From: Caulobacteraceae bacterium
Lineage (GTDB): Bacteria; Pseudomonadota; Alphaproteobacteria; Caulobacterales; Caulobacteraceae
Direction of reading: 5' to 3'
DNA length: 5,548 nucleotides
NCBI GenBank assembly: GCA_947479185.1
Contig: CANJYY010000207.1
Location: 1-5,548, forward strand
The translations under genes were made by a program, and so were the position numbers. Shown in pieces: positions 4,138-5,548 of this stretch. The notes below the pieces were generated by a model. The model had not been told where the DNA came from. It ran no database searches and saw only the letters and a program-made list of their open reading frames with translations. Position 1 is the first letter of the stretch. The number at the start of each line of letters is the position of its first letter.

Positions 4138-5548
4138 GTGTACGACATCGTGATCCGTAACGGCCTGGTGGTGAACGGCGACGGCGAGGCCGGTTTCGCC
4201 GGCGACGTGGCCATTCAGGACGGCAGGATCGCCGCGATCGGCGAGATCCCCGGCGAGGCGCGGCGGACCATCGACGCCCGCGGCCGGGTCGTGGCCCCCG
4301 GCTTCATCGATCCGCACACCCATTTCGACGCCCAGCTGCTGTGGGACGGCCAGGCCCGCCCGGCGCTGGAGCACGGCGTGACCTCGGTCATTCCCGGCAA
4401 CTGTTCGCTGTCGCTGGCGCCCCTGCGCGCCGCCGATCGCCAGACGATCGTCGGCATGTTCCAGCAGATCGAGGAAATGCCGGCCGAGGCCTTCACGGCC
4501 AAGTACGCCAAATGGACCTGGGAAGACTTCGCCGGCTACTGCGCGACCATCGAACCGGACCTGGCCATCAACGTCGCGCCGCTGGTCGGCCACAGCCTGA
4601 TCCGCCTGTGGGTGATGGGCGCCGACTCCCAGCAGCGCGCCGCGACGTCGACCGAAATCACCGCCATGCAGGACCTGCTGCGCCAGTGCCTCGCCGAGGG
4701 CGCCATCGGCCTGTCGACCAGCTTCGTCGACGTCGACGCCAACGGACGGCCGGTGCCGAGCCGCTTCGCCGAGTTCGGCGAGCTGGACGCGCTCTGTCAG
4801 GTGCTGGGCGCCGAGGGCGGCCGCATGCTGCAGGTGGTTCCGGAGTTCTACGACACCGACATCACCATCGCCCGCGTCGACCAACTGGCCGAGCTGTCGC
4901 TCAAGCACGGCATTCCGACGACCTTCTCGCCGGTGTTCGACTCCAACGCCACGCCGCAGTCGGCCCCGCGCATCCTCGACCGGGTCGCCGAGCAGGCCGC
5001 CCGCGGCGCGCGGGTCTGGCCGCAGATGCAGACCCGGCCGATCGACATCAGCTTCTCGCTGCTCAATCCGTCGCTGTTCCTCGCCCGCCTGCCGCGCTGG
5101 GTGCGGACCCTGCGTCTGCCGCTCGACGAGCGGAAAGCCGCGCTCGATGACGCCGAGACCCGCGCCACCCTGATCCGCGACTGCGGCCCCGACGGCGGCG
5201 AAGCCCAGTTCGGCCGACTGGTCGTGCGCGGCGGCGACAGCGCGCCCGCCGAATATGTCGGTCGCCTGCTCGGCGACATCGCCCGCGAACGCGGCCAGGG
5301 CGCGGCCGAGGCGGTCATCGACATCTCGCGCGAGAACGGTCTGGACGTCGCCTTCCTGGCGGCCAACGGCGGTCACCATGACACCGCGCGGATCGGACCG
5401 ATGCTGGCCAATCCGCTGGTCCACATCGGCGCCAGCGACGGCGGGGCGCACCTGTCGTCCTTCTCGACCTATGGGGACACCGGCTATCTGTTCAGCGAGT
5501 TCGTGCGCAAGTCGGGCGACTTCACCCTTGAGCAGGCTGTGAAGAAAA
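4138..5548 (+). CDS. D-aminoacylase-like amidohydrolase (Amidohydro_3 type; 3' end outside window)
   Basis: 470 codons are visible and the frame is open at the edge. Relatives I recall are about 550-580 residues, so roughly the last 80-110 are missing. The protein belongs to the metal-dependent amidohydrolase superfamily, nearest to N-acyl-D-amino-acid deacylases, which hydrolyse the amide bond of N-acyl-D-amino acids in the cytosol. It opens with the small beta-sandwich strands (Y-D-I-V-I-R-N-G-L-V-V, then G-R-I-A-A-I-G). A-P-G-F-I-D-P-H-T-H-F-D (53-64) supplies metal-ligand candidates His60 and His62. I-P-G-N-C-S (85-90) carries Cys89, matching the bridging Cys of D-aminoacylase. G-H-S-L-I-R is at 151-156. 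G-A-S-D-G-G-A-H (431-438) carries Asp434, matching the catalytic Asp. The two later ligand histidines of classical D-aminoacylases are not evident where expected: V-V-P-E-F (233-237) and F-S-P-V-F (263-267) occupy those regions. It is third in an apparent operon, 2 bases after the preceding stop. The superfamily is secure; the substrate is unproven. Confidence 0.9.
   Translation, partial: MYDIVIRNGLVVNGDGEAGFAGDVAIQDGRIAAIGEIPGEARRTIDARGRVVAPGFIDPHTHFDAQLLWDGQARPALEHGVTSVIPGNCSLSLAPLRAADRQTIVGMFQQIEEMPAEAFTAKYAKWTWEDFAGYCATIEPDLAINVAPLVGHSLIRLWVMGADSQQRAATSTEITAMQDLLRQCLAEGAIGLSTSFVDVDANGRPVPSRFAEFGELDALCQVLGAEGGRMLQVVPEFYDTDITIARVDQLAELSLKHGIPTTFSPVFDSNATPQSAPRILDRVAEQAARGARVWPQMQTRPIDISFSLLNPSLFLARLPRWVRTLRLPLDERKAALDDAETRATLIRDCGPDGGEAQFGRLVVRGGDSAPAEYVGRLLGDIARERGQGAAEAVIDISRENGLDVAFLAANGGHHDTARIGPMLANPLVHIGASDGGAHLSSFSTYGDTGYLFSEFVRKSGDFTLEQAVKK

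Noticed and set aside
4051..5451. 466-codon open frame on the minus strand
   Set aside because: It is antisense to the amidohydrolase, whose motifs are clear. The translation is low-complexity (Gly/Arg/Val/Asp/Gln-rich) with no domain, as expected from GC-biased third positions.

Overview
The window is GC-rich with strong third-position GC bias, dense short intergenic gaps, GTG starts and AAGGAG-type ribosome binding sites. Together with a soluble PAS-HisKA_2 histidine kinase resembling LovK and a DUF6880-like protein, this suggests an alphaproteobacterium, probably of the Caulobacteraceae (Caulobacter, Phenylobacterium or Brevundimonas type). The family-level assignment is inference. I see no tRNA, rRNA, CRISPR array, insertion sequence or attachment site, and no compositional island apart from one AT-rich promoter-like stretch near 3645-3685.

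Layout. The left edge (1-331, minus) holds an ArsC/Spx-family thioredoxin-fold reductase of the YffB type, cut off a few residues before its C-terminus. It is divergent from a small, leaderless M15A zinc peptidase gene (415-852, plus). That gene converges with a PAS-HisKA_2 histidine kinase gene (873-1946, minus); the 20-base gap holds a compact stem-loop that may serve both genes. After 134 bases of non-coding DNA comes a large, cysteine-free, alanine- and arginine-rich helical protein of unknown function, probably DUF6880 (2081-3445, minus).

A 250-base divergent intergenic region (3446-3695) follows. It contains the only AT-rich segment in the window and is the likely control region of a plus-strand operon. 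That operon holds two small uncharacterised genes (68 and 78 codons, overlapping by ATGA) and, two bases after the second stop, a D-aminoacylase-like amidohydrolase that runs off the right edge.

How they work together. Only the right-hand operon looks like a functional unit: the overlap and near-overlap suggest the two small proteins are made with the amidohydrolase, and possibly act with it. The amidohydrolase keeps the HxH, bridging Cys and catalytic Asp motifs but, by eye, lacks the two later histidines of classical D-aminoacylases, so its metal site and substrate are open questions. The kinase has no response regulator beside it, and its PAS domain resembles a LOV domain but has Trp where the flavin-reactive Cys would be. 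This operon and the kinase are the most interesting parts; nothing here is clearly a defence, mobile or biosynthetic system.
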